Shown piece after piece: positions 1-5,764 of a stretch of DNA of 8,355 nt. Below the pieces are notes generated by a model, which ran no database searches, was not told the DNA's origin, and saw only the letters and a list, made by a program, of their open reading frames with translations. The stretch is from an uncultured Angelakisella sp. (lineage in GTDB: Bacteria > Bacillota > Clostridia > Oscillospirales > Ruminococcaceae), in assembly GCA_904420255.1 (NCBI GenBank), contig CAJFUT010000134.1, forward strand, positions 1 through 8,355, written 5' to 3'. Each line of letters opens with the position of its first letter. Within the stretch, counting starts at the first letter, position 1. The position numbers were made by a program, and so were the translations under genes.

Positions 1-74
1 CCTTTCGCCTCTGAGGGGGCCCGGGGGCCTCCCCGGTCAATCTTTGGCCACTTTCTTTTGATCAAGAAAGTGGC
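1..74 (-). repeat. Hairpin-containing repeat, left copy (partial at window edge)
   Basis: Positions 47-57 (GCCACTTTCTT) pair with 64-74 (AAGAAAGTGGC), an 11-bp stem with a 6-base loop. Read on the minus strand, the stem is followed by CCAAAGATTGACCGGGGAGG. The far right end of the window (8294-8355) has the same architecture on the plus strand: a CACTTTCT hairpin, then CAAAGAGCGGCCGGGGAGC. The two copies are thus related and inverted. No tail of U residues follows the stem, so it is not a simple terminator. It is probably a dispersed intergenic repeat of this genome; that is inferred from only two copies. Confidence 0.6.
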
Positions 75-193
75 GACATCGGCGTCGGGCTTCTGCCTGA
101 CAAATCCTCAAACCACAGCATTACCCATGGCACAACGAAAAAAGAATCCCAGCGGTACAAGCTAATCTAAGATAGAGGAAGACGCGGCGATGC

Positions 194-221
194 AAAAAAG
201 AGGTTGCGGGCTTCGCCCGCA
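194..221 (-). terminator. Possible third terminator hairpin of the tRNA unit
   Basis: On the minus strand the sequence TGCGGGC-GAA-GCCCGCA (221 to 205) forms a 7-bp GC-rich stem and is followed, after a short AACCTC spacer, by six T residues at 199-194. The gap between stem and T-run is longer than in a canonical intrinsic terminator, so this is a weaker call than the hairpin at 223-247. Confidence 0.35.
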
Positions 222-222
222 G

Positions 223-247
223 AAAAAAAGCCGCCCCGCAGGGCGGC
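223..247 (-). terminator. Second intrinsic terminator, minus strand
   Basis: On the minus strand GCCGCCC (247-241) and GGGCGGC (236-230) form a 7-bp perfect GC stem with a 4-base loop, followed immediately by seven T residues at 229-223. This is a textbook rho-independent terminator and could catch read-through from the tRNA unit. It lies about 175 bases beyond tRNA-Glu, with no visible gene between. Confidence 0.65.
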
Positions 248-383
248 CAGCCCGCAAAAGGTTGGTAGCGCCGCGGAGGCGTCGTGAGCGCGCTTGCAAG
301 CGAACAGCCGCAGCAAGCGTGACCTTTTGCGGAAGAGGAGGAGCAAGGGAGCGGGCGGATGGCTTCTTTTTCCTGCCGAAGGC

Positions 384-419
384 AAAAAAAGAAGCCGGAG
401 CAAAGCGAACTTTGCTCCG
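384..419 (-). terminator. Intrinsic terminator of the tRNA-Met/tRNA-Glu unit
   Basis: Reading the minus strand, a 10-bp perfect stem (CGGAGCAAAG at 419-410 with CTTTGCTCCG at 405-396) is capped by a TTCG tetraloop, a very stable combination. It is followed by GCTTC and seven T residues (390-384). It starts 3 bases after the encoded CCA of tRNA-Glu, exactly where the end of the transcript is expected. Confidence 0.85.
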
Positions 420-422
420 ACG

Positions 423-497
423 TGGTGACCCGTACGAGATTCGAACTCGTGTAGCCGCCGTGAAAGGGCGGTGTCTTAACCACTTGACCAACGGGCC
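423..497 (-). tRNA. tRNA-Glu, anticodon UUC
   Basis: The minus strand gives a complete 75-nt tRNA with encoded CCA. The acceptor arm GGCCCGT pairs with ACGGGTC (one G-U pair). The D arm is GGTCAAGTGGTTAAGAC, the anticodon arm CCGCC-CTTTCAC-GGCGG has anticodon TTC, and the T arm carries GTTCGAATC. It is nearly the same as the tRNA-Glu(UUC) typical of Bacillus and Clostridia. It is second in a two-tRNA unit, 44 bases after tRNA-Met, and is followed at once by a strong terminator. Confidence 0.97.
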
Positions 498-498
498 G

Positions 499-537
499 GA
501 AAAACAAAGGGGAAAAAGGCGAGCTTTTTCCTCTTTG
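499..537 (-). other. Hairpin in the spacer between the two tRNAs
   Basis: GGAAAAAG (511-518) and CTTTTTCC (524-531) form an 8-bp stem around a 5-base loop; CAAAG (505-509) and CTTTG (533-537) extend it beyond a single mismatch. On the minus strand this is followed by GTTTTTCC, then the first base of tRNA-Glu. It resembles a weak terminator placed inside the tRNA unit, or a processing hairpin between the two tRNAs. Confidence 0.5.
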
Positions 538-541
538 CTTC

Positions 542-618
542 TGGTAGCGGTAACTGGATTTGAACCAGTGACACTTCGGGTATGAACCGAATGCTCTAGC
601 CAACTGAGCTATACCGCC
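542..618 (-). tRNA. tRNA-Met (elongator), anticodon CAU
   Basis: The minus strand gives a complete 77-nt tRNA with encoded CCA. The acceptor arm GGCGGTA pairs with TACCGCT (G1-U72, as in the Bacillus elongator tRNA-Met). The anticodon arm TTCGG-TTCATAC-CCGAA has anticodon CAT, and the T arm has GGTTCAAATCC. The G1-U72 pair, lacking the C1/A72 mismatch of initiators, points to the elongator; the acceptor stem does not look like tRNA-Ile2 (the lysidine-modified CAU tRNA). U36-A37 makes it a likely t6A substrate, and tsaB and tsaE lie in the same window. It is the first gene of the unit, about 26 bases below the predicted start of transcription. Confidence 0.95.
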
Positions 619-650
619 GTTTTGTCTGCCGGCGAACACCGGCGAGATAT

Positions 651-679
651 ATTATACTGTATGCTCCCCCGCTTGTCAA
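651..679 (-). promoter_or_regulatory. Perfect consensus vegetative promoter for the tRNA unit
   Basis: On the minus strand TTGACA (679-674) and TATAAT (656-651) are separated by exactly 17 bases, the ideal SigA/sigma-70 promoter. Transcription should start near 644, about 26 bases before tRNA-Met. The short leader holds a 5-bp hairpin (628-632 with 639-643). A perfect promoter fits a stable-RNA gene that must be transcribed very strongly. Confidence 0.92.
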
Positions 680-728
680 TGATTTTTTTCCATGGAAAGG
701 GGCTTTTCCGCGGCCCTTCCGGCGGGAA

Positions 729-760
729 GGCCGGCCCGGGGACGCGCCCCGGGACCGGCC
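729..760 (-). terminator. Strong GC hairpin just after upp
   Basis: GGCCGGCCCGGGG (729-741) pairs with CCCCGGG-A-CCGGCC (747-760): 13 base pairs with a single bulged A and a 5-base loop. It begins about 15 bases after the upp stop codon, as expected for the 3' end of the message. A smaller hairpin (715-720 with 725-730) abuts it. No U-tract follows on the minus strand, so it may stabilise the 3' end or depend on Rho rather than act as a classical intrinsic terminator. Confidence 0.5.
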
Positions 761-774
761 CCTGGCGATTGGGG

Positions 775-1401
775 TTATTTGGTGCCGTAGATGCGGTCCC
801 CGGCGTCCCCCAGGCCGGGAAGGATGTACTTCTTGTCGTTGAGGCAGCGGTCCAGGGCGGCGCAGTAGATCTGCACGTCGGGATGGGCCTTGCCCAGGGC
901 CGCGAGCCCCTCCGGCGCGGCGATGATGCACATGAACTTGATGTGCTTTACCCCCCGGGCCTTGATCTGGGTGATGGCGTCGATGGCGCTGCCGCCGGTG
1001 GCCAGCATGGGGTCCAGGACGATGACGTCCCGCTCGGCGATATCCGAGGGGAGCTTGCAGTAATATTCCACCGGGGTGGCGGTTTCCTCATCCCGGTAGA
1101 GGCCGATGTGGCCCACCTTGGCGGCGGGGAGCAGGGCCAGGACCCCCTCCAGCATTCCCATGCCGGCCCGGAGGATGGGGACGAAGGCCAGCTTCCGCCC
1201 GCTGATGACCTTGGTGATGGCGGGGCCCATGGGGGTTTCGATCTGGACTTCCTCCAGGGGGAGGTCACGGGTGGCCTCGTAGCAGATGAGGGTGGCGATC
1301 TCGCTCACCAGCTCCCGGAATTCCTTGGAGCCGGTGTTCTTGTCCCGCAGCCAGGTGAGCTTGTGCTGGATCAGGGGATGGTCCATAATAAAGGGTTCCA
1401 T
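775..1401 (-). CDS. upp: Uracil phosphoribosyltransferase
   Basis: Cytoplasmic salvage enzyme: uracil + PRPP gives UMP + diphosphate. The product is 208 residues, the same length as the E. coli enzyme. Visible family features are ILRAG (76-80), the PRPP-binding loop [12 protein letters not shown] (128-139) and the C-terminal uracil-binding segment [12 protein letters not shown] (192-203) ending in IYGTK. The frame is open 25 codons further upstream, but the start at 1401 is chosen because AAGGAGGT lies 8 bases before it and the upstream residues do not resemble the family. It is the last gene of the minus-strand run, 292 bases after rpiB. A short hairpin in the leader (1436-1440 with 1446-1450) was checked for a PyrR-binding motif; I see none. 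In Bacillus, rpiB and upp are also chromosomal neighbours, so this linkage is familiar. Confidence 0.97.
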   Translation of the reverse strand: MEPFIMDHPLIQHKLTWLRDKNTGSKEFRELVSEIATLICYEATRDLPLEEVQIETPMGPAITKVISGRKLAFVPILRAGMGMLEGVLALLPAAKVGHIGLYRDEETATPVEYYCKLPSDIAERDVIVLDPMLATGGSAIDAITQIKARGVKHIKFMCIIAAPEGLAALGKAHPDVQIYCAALDRCLNDKKYILPGLGDAGDRIYGTK

Positions 1402-1693
1402 TACGCATACCTCCTTTTTCATGTCCGTGAGAGAAGCGCCTTCATGGCGCAAAGTTGTACGCCGCTCCCTGAGCATATCACTTGGGATTCAGAAGGCGTT
1501 TTGTGGGCTGAGTCATAACGCTTCTTGGGGCCCAAGCTGCGCGGCGCAGCCGCTTGCGTTGCGCATATCGCAGCTGACGTCAATCCCTCCCTTCGGCCGG
1601 GAACGTGGCCTTGAAAGCCCCACCGGGGCTTTCATCCCGTTCGGGACCGGCCAGCCCGCCGGGGCCACCCGGCTTGCAAAGAAAAAAGTAGAT
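1402..1693. other. Palindrome-rich gap between rpiB and upp
   Basis: There is no convincing gene. Hairpins visible: CTTGG/CCAAG (1524-1536), GCTGCG/CGCAGC (1536-1550), GAAAGCCCC/GGGGCTTTC (1613-1633, 9-bp perfect stem) and TCCCG/CGGGA (1635-1646). A 68-codon minus-strand frame (1513-1719) starts inside rpiB in another frame and has no ribosome-binding site. The minus strand carries a weak extended -10 (TGATATGCT, -10 hexamer at 1472-1477) with no matching -35, so upp may have its own start but this is uncertain. None of the hairpins has a clear U-tract on the minus strand. Confidence 0.5.
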
Positions 1694-2158
1694 TTAGCTT
1701 TCTTCCGGCAAATCTCCATTCGCTTCCAGGGCGGTGATTTGATCCACCCGGCGGGCGTGGCGGCCGCCCTCGAAGGGGGTGTCCAGGAAGACGTCCAGCA
1801 GCTCGCAGGCCAGCCCCGCCCCGATGACCCGCTCCCCCATGCAGAGGACGTTGGCGTTATTGTGGGCCCGGGTGTATTTGGCGCTGAAATAATCGGAGCA
1901 GCAGGCGGCCCGGATGCCGTGGATCTTGTTGGCGGCCATGCTGACCCCTATCCCGGTGCCGCACATGACGACCCCCAGGTCGCATTCCCCCGAGAGGATG
2001 GCCCGGCAGGCGTAAAGGGAGGCGTAGGGGTAATCCCGCTTCTCGTCGGGGGCGTAAATGCCGAAATCGTGGTAGGGGATGCCCCGTTCCTCCAGGTGGG
2101 CCCGGATGGCCTCCTTCAGGTGGAAGGCGGCGTGGTCGCAGGCGATGGCAACTTTCAT
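1694..2158 (-). CDS. rpiB: Ribose-5-phosphate isomerase B
   Basis: Interconverts ribulose 5-phosphate and ribose 5-phosphate in the non-oxidative pentose phosphate pathway, supplying ribose for PRPP and nucleotides. The product is 154 residues (family about 150). Key features of the RpiB/LacAB fold are visible: CDHA (7-10), the phosphate-binding loop CGTGIG (66-71) with Cys66 as the likely proton-transfer base (the Cys class, not the Glu class of actinobacteria), AHNNANVL with His99, and GGRHARR with His134 (131-137). The start overlaps the tsaB stop in an ATGA junction, with AAGGA upstream, so it is translationally coupled to tsaB. A related sugar-phosphate isomerase such as LacA/LacB is possible, but no lac or gat genes are near. 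Confidence 0.93.
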   Translation of the reverse strand: MKVAIACDHAAFHLKEAIRAHLEERGIPYHDFGIYAPDEKRDYPYASLYACRAILSGECDLGVVMCGTGIGVSMAANKIHGIRAACCSDYFSAKYTRAHNNANVLCMGERVIGAGLACELLDVFLDTPFEGGRHARRVDQITALEANGDLPEES

Positions 2159-2892
2159 AAGCGGCTTCCTTTCTCCGGGGCGGCCCCGGACTGTTTTTTC
2201 AAAAGCTCCCGCTGGGCCTGGGGCAGCCGCAGGTAGACGGGCTCCAGCGCCCCGCAGTCCACCGCCTCCCCCCGCTCCCAGGCGGCCAGGGCGGCGGCTC
2301 CCGCGGCGGCGGCCCGCTGGTACCGCAGGTGGGGCGGCGCCAGCCGGAGCCAGGGGGCTTCGCCTTTTTCCTCCAAGATTTTATTATAGCACAGCTGGGC
2401 CCCGTCGCCAACCAGAAATACAGGTTTTTCCAGCTGGGCCAGCCGGGCGGACAGCTCCCCAATGGAAAGGGCCTCGTCGGGGGAGATCCGCTCCACCCCG
2501 CCCGACCCCAGGGAAAACAGGGCGGCGTAGACCTGGCCGCACCGGGCGTCCATGACGGCGGCGGCGGTGCCGGCAAAGCCGGTGAGGTTCCGGGCCAGGG
2601 CCTCCAGGGTGGAAACCCCCACGCAGGGCTTCCCGGCGGCCATGGCCATCCCCTTGACGGCGGCCATGGCGATGCGCAGCCCGGTGAAGGAGCCGGGCCC
2701 CCGGGTGACGGCAAAGAAATCCAGCCCGGCGGGGGAAGCCCCGCAGGCCGCCAAAAGCCCCTCCGCCATGGGCAGGAGGGTCTGGCTGTGGGTCTGGGGG
2801 ATGTTGAGGTACCATTCCCCCAGCACCTTGTCCCCCTCCAGCAGGGCGCAGGAGGCCGCCGCGGCGGAGGATTCCAAAACCAGGTATTTCAT
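2155..2892 (-). CDS. tsaB: t6A biosynthesis protein TsaB (YeaZ family)
   Basis: Non-catalytic partner of TsaD in the complex that transfers threonylcarbamoyl to A37 of ANN-decoding tRNAs. The 245-residue product has the ASKHA-type N-terminal domain with the family motifs HSQTLLP (35-41) and GPGSFTGLRI (65-74), then DARCGQVYAALF (115-126). The C-terminal region ends with PVYLRLPQAQRE (218-229), typical of the longer Gram-positive YeaZ proteins. The start codon overlaps the tsaE stop (ATGA) and its own stop overlaps rpiB, so three genes are tightly coupled. tsaD and rimI, frequent partners next to tsaB in Firmicutes, are absent from the window; rpiB takes that place. Residue 7 is Glu where many homologues have Asp, a variant I regard as ordinary for Clostridia. 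Confidence 0.95.
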   Translation of the reverse strand: MKYLVLESSAAAASCALLEGDKVLGEWYLNIPQTHSQTLLPMAEGLLAACGASPAGLDFFAVTRGPGSFTGLRIAMAAVKGMAMAAGKPCVGVSTLEALARNLTGFAGTAAAVMDARCGQVYAALFSLGSGGVERISPDEALSIGELSARLAQLEKPVFLVGDGAQLCYNKILEEKGEAPWLRLAPPHLRYQRAAAAGAAALAAWERGEAVDCGALEPVYLRLPQAQRELLKKQSGAAPEKGSRL

Positions 2893-3314
2893 GAGAAGCG
2901 TTCATCTCCCGTCACGGTAATGGTGCGGCGGTCCCCCTCCTCCAGGGCGATGTCCACGGTGATGTGGGGCTGGGGGAGGGCCTCCTCGATGTTTTCGCTC
3001 CACTCCACCGCCAGCACCGCCCCCTGGTCCAGGTAGTCGAAGAAGCCGGTGGAATAGAGGTCCTCCAGGCTGGTGATGCGGAACATATCAAAGTGGCAGA
3101 GGGGGATGGGCCCGTCGTACTGGTGGACCAGGGCGAAGGTGGGGCTGGAAACCCAGGCCCCGCTCCCCAGGCCCTGGGCCAGGCCGGCGGTGAAGGTGGT
3201 TTTCCCGGCGCCCATGCCGCCCCGGTAGGCGATCAGGTCCCCGGGGCGGAGCAGCGCCGCCACCTGCCGGGCGGCGGCTTTGGTTTCCTCGGGGCTTTGG
3301 GTGTGAAAGACCAT
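2889..3314 (-). CDS. tsaE: t6A biosynthesis ATPase TsaE (YjeE family)
   Basis: P-loop ATPase that binds the TsaB-TsaD complex and is needed for turnover in t6A37 synthesis. The product is 141 residues, normal for the family. Walker A is GGMGAGKTT (32-40), with Lys38 and Thr39; it is followed by the family motifs SPTFALVHQYDG (57-68), HFDMFR (74-79) and EWSE (104-107). A good AGGGAGG site lies just before the ATG at 3314. It overlaps tsaB by 4 bases and lies 27 bases after the lipoprotein gene, so it belongs to the same transcript. Confidence 0.95.
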   Translation of the reverse strand: MVFHTQSPEETKAAARQVAALLRPGDLIAYRGGMGAGKTTFTAGLAQGLGSGAWVSSPTFALVHQYDGPIPLCHFDMFRITSLEDLYSTGFFDYLDQGAVLAVEWSENIEEALPQPHITVDIALEEGDRRTITVTGDERFS

Positions 3315-3341
3315 GGAGTTCCTCCCTTCGGGGGCGGGCCC

Positions 3342-3851
3342 TCAAACAGGGGCCACCGGGCTCTCCCCGTAGTAATCGTCGCCGTAGTAATATTCGTCGT
3401 AGTAGTAATCGTCAAGATACCAGTCGGTGATGTCGGTCCAGCCGGCAAGGTCCGGGGCGGCTTTCCCCCGGTAGAAATCCTCGAACCAGGCCAGCAGCTC
3501 CTCCTGGCTCTGGGTGCGCTGCTGGAGGTAGGTGTAGCCCCCGGCGCCGTCCTCGGCGCAGGCCTCCAGGATATACCCCAGGCCGTCCTCGTATTCCGCC
3601 ATGGGCAGGGCGGCGGAGAGGTACCAGACCCCGTCCAGGGGCTGGGCCAGCTCCAGGTAGACGTAGCTTTCCGCGCTGCTGTCCAGACCCTCCAGCCCGG
3701 CGCGGAGCTTTTCCAGGGAGGGGTTTTCCACCGCCTCCCCGTTGATCTCCAGGTAGGGCTTGGGGGTCCAGGTTTCCGGCCCGGCGCAGCCGGCCAGGGC
3801 CGTCAGCAGCCCCAGGGCCAGCAGCAGCCCGGCGATGATCCGTTTGGCCAC
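3342..3851 (-). CDS. Small lipoprotein with a Tyr/Asp-rich tail, function unknown
   Basis: I do not recognise a named family. The 169-residue product starts with a basic, hydrophobic signal peptide (MAKRIIAGLLLALGLL) and a lipobox LAGC with the lipidated Cys at 22, so it should be anchored to the outer face of the membrane. The middle (about 31-130) is a small acidic domain rich in Tyr and Leu with no motif I can name. The end (145-161) is strikingly composed of tyrosine (9 of 17) and acidic residues (6 of 17), then a short GESPVAPV. The start is GTG at 3851, supported by AAGGAGG 8 bases upstream. It sits 25 bases after fhs and 27 before tsaE, evenly spaced as in one operon, though its neighbours are all cytoplasmic enzymes. 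The position alone gives no functional clue; metal or cell-wall binding by the tail would be speculation. Confidence 0.8.
   Translation of the reverse strand: MAKRIIAGLLLALGLLTALAGCAGPETWTPKPYLEINGEAVENPSLEKLRAGLEGLDSSAESYVYLELAQPLDGVWYLSAALPMAEYEDGLGYILEACAEDGAGGYTYLQQRTQSQEELLAWFEDFYRGKAAPDLAGWTDITDWYLDDYYYDEYYYGDDYYGESPVAPV
3369..3413 (-). repeat. Three 15-base imperfect tandem repeats in the lipoprotein tail
   Basis: On the plus strand the units are GTAGTAATCGTCGCC (3369-3383), GTAGTAATATTCGTC (3384-3398) and GTAGTAGTAATCGTC (3399-3413). On the coding strand they specify Tyr-Tyr blocks separated by Asp, Glu or Gly. The region is visibly less GC-rich than the surrounding gene because TAC/TAT and GAC/GAA codons dominate. 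The tail probably grew by slippage or duplication of a 5-codon unit. Confidence 0.65.
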
Positions 3852-3876
3852 GGCGCTTCCCTCCTTTTACACAAAG

Positions 3877-5550
3877 TCAGAACAGCCCCCAGATGTCCCC
3901 GTTTTCGTCCACGTCGATGGTCTGGGCGGCGGGGACCTTGGGCAGCCCCGGCATGGTCATAATGTCCCCGGTGTAGGCCACCACGAAGCCGGCACCGCTG
4001 GAAAGGCGGATGTCCCGCACCGTGATGGCAAATCCCGTGGGCCGTCCCAGCTTTGCGGGGTCGTCGGAAAGGGAATACTGGGTCTTGGCGATGCAGACCG
4101 GCAGCCGGTCCTTCTCCGCCCCCAGGGCCAGGATGTCCCGGAGGGCCTTCTGGGCGGCGGGGGTGTAGATCACCTCATCGGCGCCGTAAATCTCCCGGGC
4201 GATGGTTTCGATCCGCTCCCGGATGGAGGTGCAGCCCGCCACGATGGAGCGGTAATGGCTCTCCCGCCGGCAGGCCGCGGCCACCTTCCTGGCCAGCTCC
4301 ACGCCCCCTTCGGCCCCCTTGGCGTAGACCTCGGAAAGGGCGAATTCCGCCCCCCGCTCCCGGCAGAAGGCCGCCAGGTAGTCCAGCTCCTCCTGGGTGT
4401 CCTGGGGGAAGCGGTTGATGGCCACCACCACCGGCACGCCGTATTTCTGCATATTGGAAAGGTGAGCCGCGAGGTTCACCGCCCCCCTGGCCAGGGCCTC
4501 GAGGTTGGGCTGGGCCACCTGGTCCTTGGGGACGCCGCCGTTATACTTCAGGGCCCGGACGGTGGCCACCAGGACGACGCAGGAGGGGGTGATGCCGGCG
4601 GTGGGGCACTTGATGTCCAGGAACTTTTCCGCCCCCAGGTCGGAGCCGAAGCCCGCTTCGGTGATGACGATATCCCCCAGCTTCAAGGCCAGTCGGGTGG
4701 CCCGGATGGAATTGCAGCCGTGGGCGATGTTGGCGAAGGGGCCGCCGTGCATCAGGCAGGGGGTGCCGGCCAGGGTCTGGACCAGGTTGGGCTTGAAGGC
4801 GTCCCGGAGGAGGGCCGCCATGGCCCCGACGCATTTGAGGTCCTTGGCGTAGACGGGGCCGCCGTCGGTATCATAGGCCACCAGGATCTCCCCCAGGCGG
4901 CGCTTCAGGTCCGCCATATCGGTGGCGAGGCAGAAGATGGCCATGATCTCGGTGGCCACGGTGATCTGGAAGCCGTCCTCCCGGGGGACGCCGTTGGCCT
5001 TGCCCCCCAGGCCGATGACGATGTTCCGCAGGGCCCGGTCGTTCATATCCATGCACCGCTTCAGGAGGATCCGCCGGGTGTCGATCCGCAGGGGGTTCCC
5101 CTGCTGGAGGGAGTTGTCCAGCACGGCGCAGAGGAGGTTGTTGGCCGAGGTGATGGCGTGGAAATCCCCGGTGAAGTGGAGGTTGATGTCCTCCATGGGC
5201 AGCACCTGGGCGTAGCCGCCCCCGGCGGCGCCCCCCTTGATGCCGAAGACGGGGCCCAGGCTGGGCTCCCGCAGGGCGATCAGGGCCTTTTCCCCGATGA
5301 GGGGCATGGCTTGTCCCAGCCCCACGGTGGTGGTGGTCTTCCCCTCACCCATGGGGGTGGGGGAGATGGCGGTCACCAGCACCAGCCTGCCGTCGGGGCG
5401 GTTTTCCACCGAGCGGATGAAATCCTCCCCAATCTTGGCCTTGTATTTCCCGTAGTACTCCAGGGCCTCCTCCGGGATCCCCAGGTCCTCCGCCACCTGG
5501 CGGATGGGACGGGGGTGGGCGGCCTTCGCGATTTCGATATCGGTGAGCAT
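3877..5550 (-). CDS. fhs: Formate-tetrahydrofolate ligase (10-formyl-THF synthetase)
   Basis: ATP-dependent enzyme: formate + tetrahydrofolate + ATP gives 10-formyl-THF + ADP + phosphate, feeding purine synthesis, formyl-methionyl tRNA and, in acetogens, the methyl branch of the Wood-Ljungdahl pathway. The 557-residue product matches the usual monofunctional bacterial length. Visible: the P-loop [10 protein letters not shown] (65-74), the first family signature within [16 protein letters not shown] (104-119) leading to INLHFTGD (122-129), and the second signature VATEIMAI (198-205). The ATG at 5550 has GGAGGAAAC about 10 bases upstream. It is first in the minus-strand run and is preceded by a long structured leader. 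No other Wood-Ljungdahl gene lies in the window, so acetogenesis cannot be claimed; a general one-carbon role is enough. Confidence 0.97.
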   Translation of the reverse strand: MLTDIEIAKAAHPRPIRQVAEDLGIPEEALEYYGKYKAKIGEDFIRSVENRPDGRLVLVTAISPTPMGEGKTTTTVGLGQAMPLIGEKALIALREPSLGPVFGIKGGAAGGGYAQVLPMEDINLHFTGDFHAITSANNLLCAVLDNSLQQGNPLRIDTRRILLKRCMDMNDRALRNIVIGLGGKANGVPREDGFQITVATEIMAIFCLATDMADLKRRLGEILVAYDTDGGPVYAKDLKCVGAMAALLRDAFKPNLVQTLAGTPCLMHGGPFANIAHGCNSIRATRLALKLGDIVITEAGFGSDLGAEKFLDIKCPTAGITPSCVVLVATVRALKYNGGVPKDQVAQPNLEALARGAVNLAAHLSNMQKYGVPVVVAINRFPQDTQEELDYLAAFCRERGAEFALSEVYAKGAEGGVELARKVAAACRRESHYRSIVAGCTSIRERIETIAREIYGADEVIYTPAAQKALRDILALGAEKDRLPVCIAKTQYSLSDDPAKLGRPTGFAITVRDIRLSSGAGFVVAYTGDIMTMPGLPKVPAAQTIDVDENGDIWGLF

Positions 5551-5764
5551 CCCTCTGTTTCCTCCTTTTCCTTGTATCAGGCAGGCCTTGGCGGCCCATA
5601 CTTATTTGCTATGCAAAAGCATAGCAAAACAGCCATGTGCCGCCTCCGGCGGCACAGCCATAAAAATCGCCCGTGGGCCGGGACGGCCCACATGGGCAAA
5701 AACTTCATGGGCGGCGCTTCTGCATCTTATCGTGGTGGGCTGTCTGCCCATGAAGTTTTATAAC
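5551..5764 (-). promoter_or_regulatory. Structured 5' leader of fhs with competing hairpins
   Basis: Four inverted repeats lie in about 210 bases. From the presumed start of transcription: (1) 5746-5759 with 5699-5712, 14 perfect base pairs around a 33-base loop; (2) 5685-5697 with 5669-5679, a GC-rich stem followed on the minus strand by GATTTTTA, which looks like an intrinsic terminator; (3) 5636-5644 with 5648-5656, 9 base pairs; (4) 5605-5614 with 5619-5628, 10 base pairs around AAAA. The heptamer GCCCATG occurs in both hairpin 1 and hairpin 2 (minus-strand 5712-5706 and 5697-5691), so the first strand of hairpin 1 could pair with either. I looked for the tetrahydrofolate and ZTP riboswitch cores often found before fhs and did not see them. 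A regulatory role is inference; the palindromes could also be dispersed repeats. Confidence 0.4.

Larger units (their letters stand above)
75..383. other. Non-coding stretch downstream of the tRNA unit
   Basis: I see no credible gene here. Open frames on both strands are low-complexity, Arg/Ala/Pro-rich and lack ribosome-binding sites; the longest run straight through the tRNA genes. The stretch holds two further hairpins at 194-221 and 223-247 (listed separately) and a long interrupted inverted repeat: GGCTTCTTTTT at 361-371 pairs with AAAAAGAAGCC at 386-396, enclosing a small TGCC-GAA-GGCA hairpin at 374-384. This last structure overlaps the T-run of the tRNA terminator. Confidence 0.5.

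Noticed and set aside
121..639. 172-codon minus-strand frame across the tRNA region
   Set aside because: It runs through both tRNA genes and their terminators; it cannot be a gene.
1402..1476. Upstream extension of upp by 25 residues
   Set aside because: The AAGGAGGT site lies inside this extension and points to the ATG at 1401; the shorter form has exactly the family length.
622..1518. Long plus-strand open frame of 298 codons opposite upp
   Set aside because: It is the antisense shadow of upp and of the promoter region; Gly/Asp/Val-rich composition typical of antisense GC-rich genes, no ribosome-binding site.
1402..1520. PyrR-type attenuator before upp
   Set aside because: The leader has only a 5-bp hairpin and no recognisable PyrR anti-antiterminator loop.
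1513..1719. 68-codon minus-strand frame as a small gene
   Set aside because: It begins inside rpiB in another frame, has no ribosome-binding site and spans several hairpins; better read as non-coding repeat.
3760..5763. 667-codon plus-strand open frame opposite fhs
   Set aside because: Antisense shadow of fhs, which has all family signatures. High third-position GC removes stop codons on the other strand.
5551..5764. THF or ZTP riboswitch before fhs
   Set aside because: Both are known in front of fhs in other Firmicutes, but I could not find their conserved cores in the leader on the minus strand.
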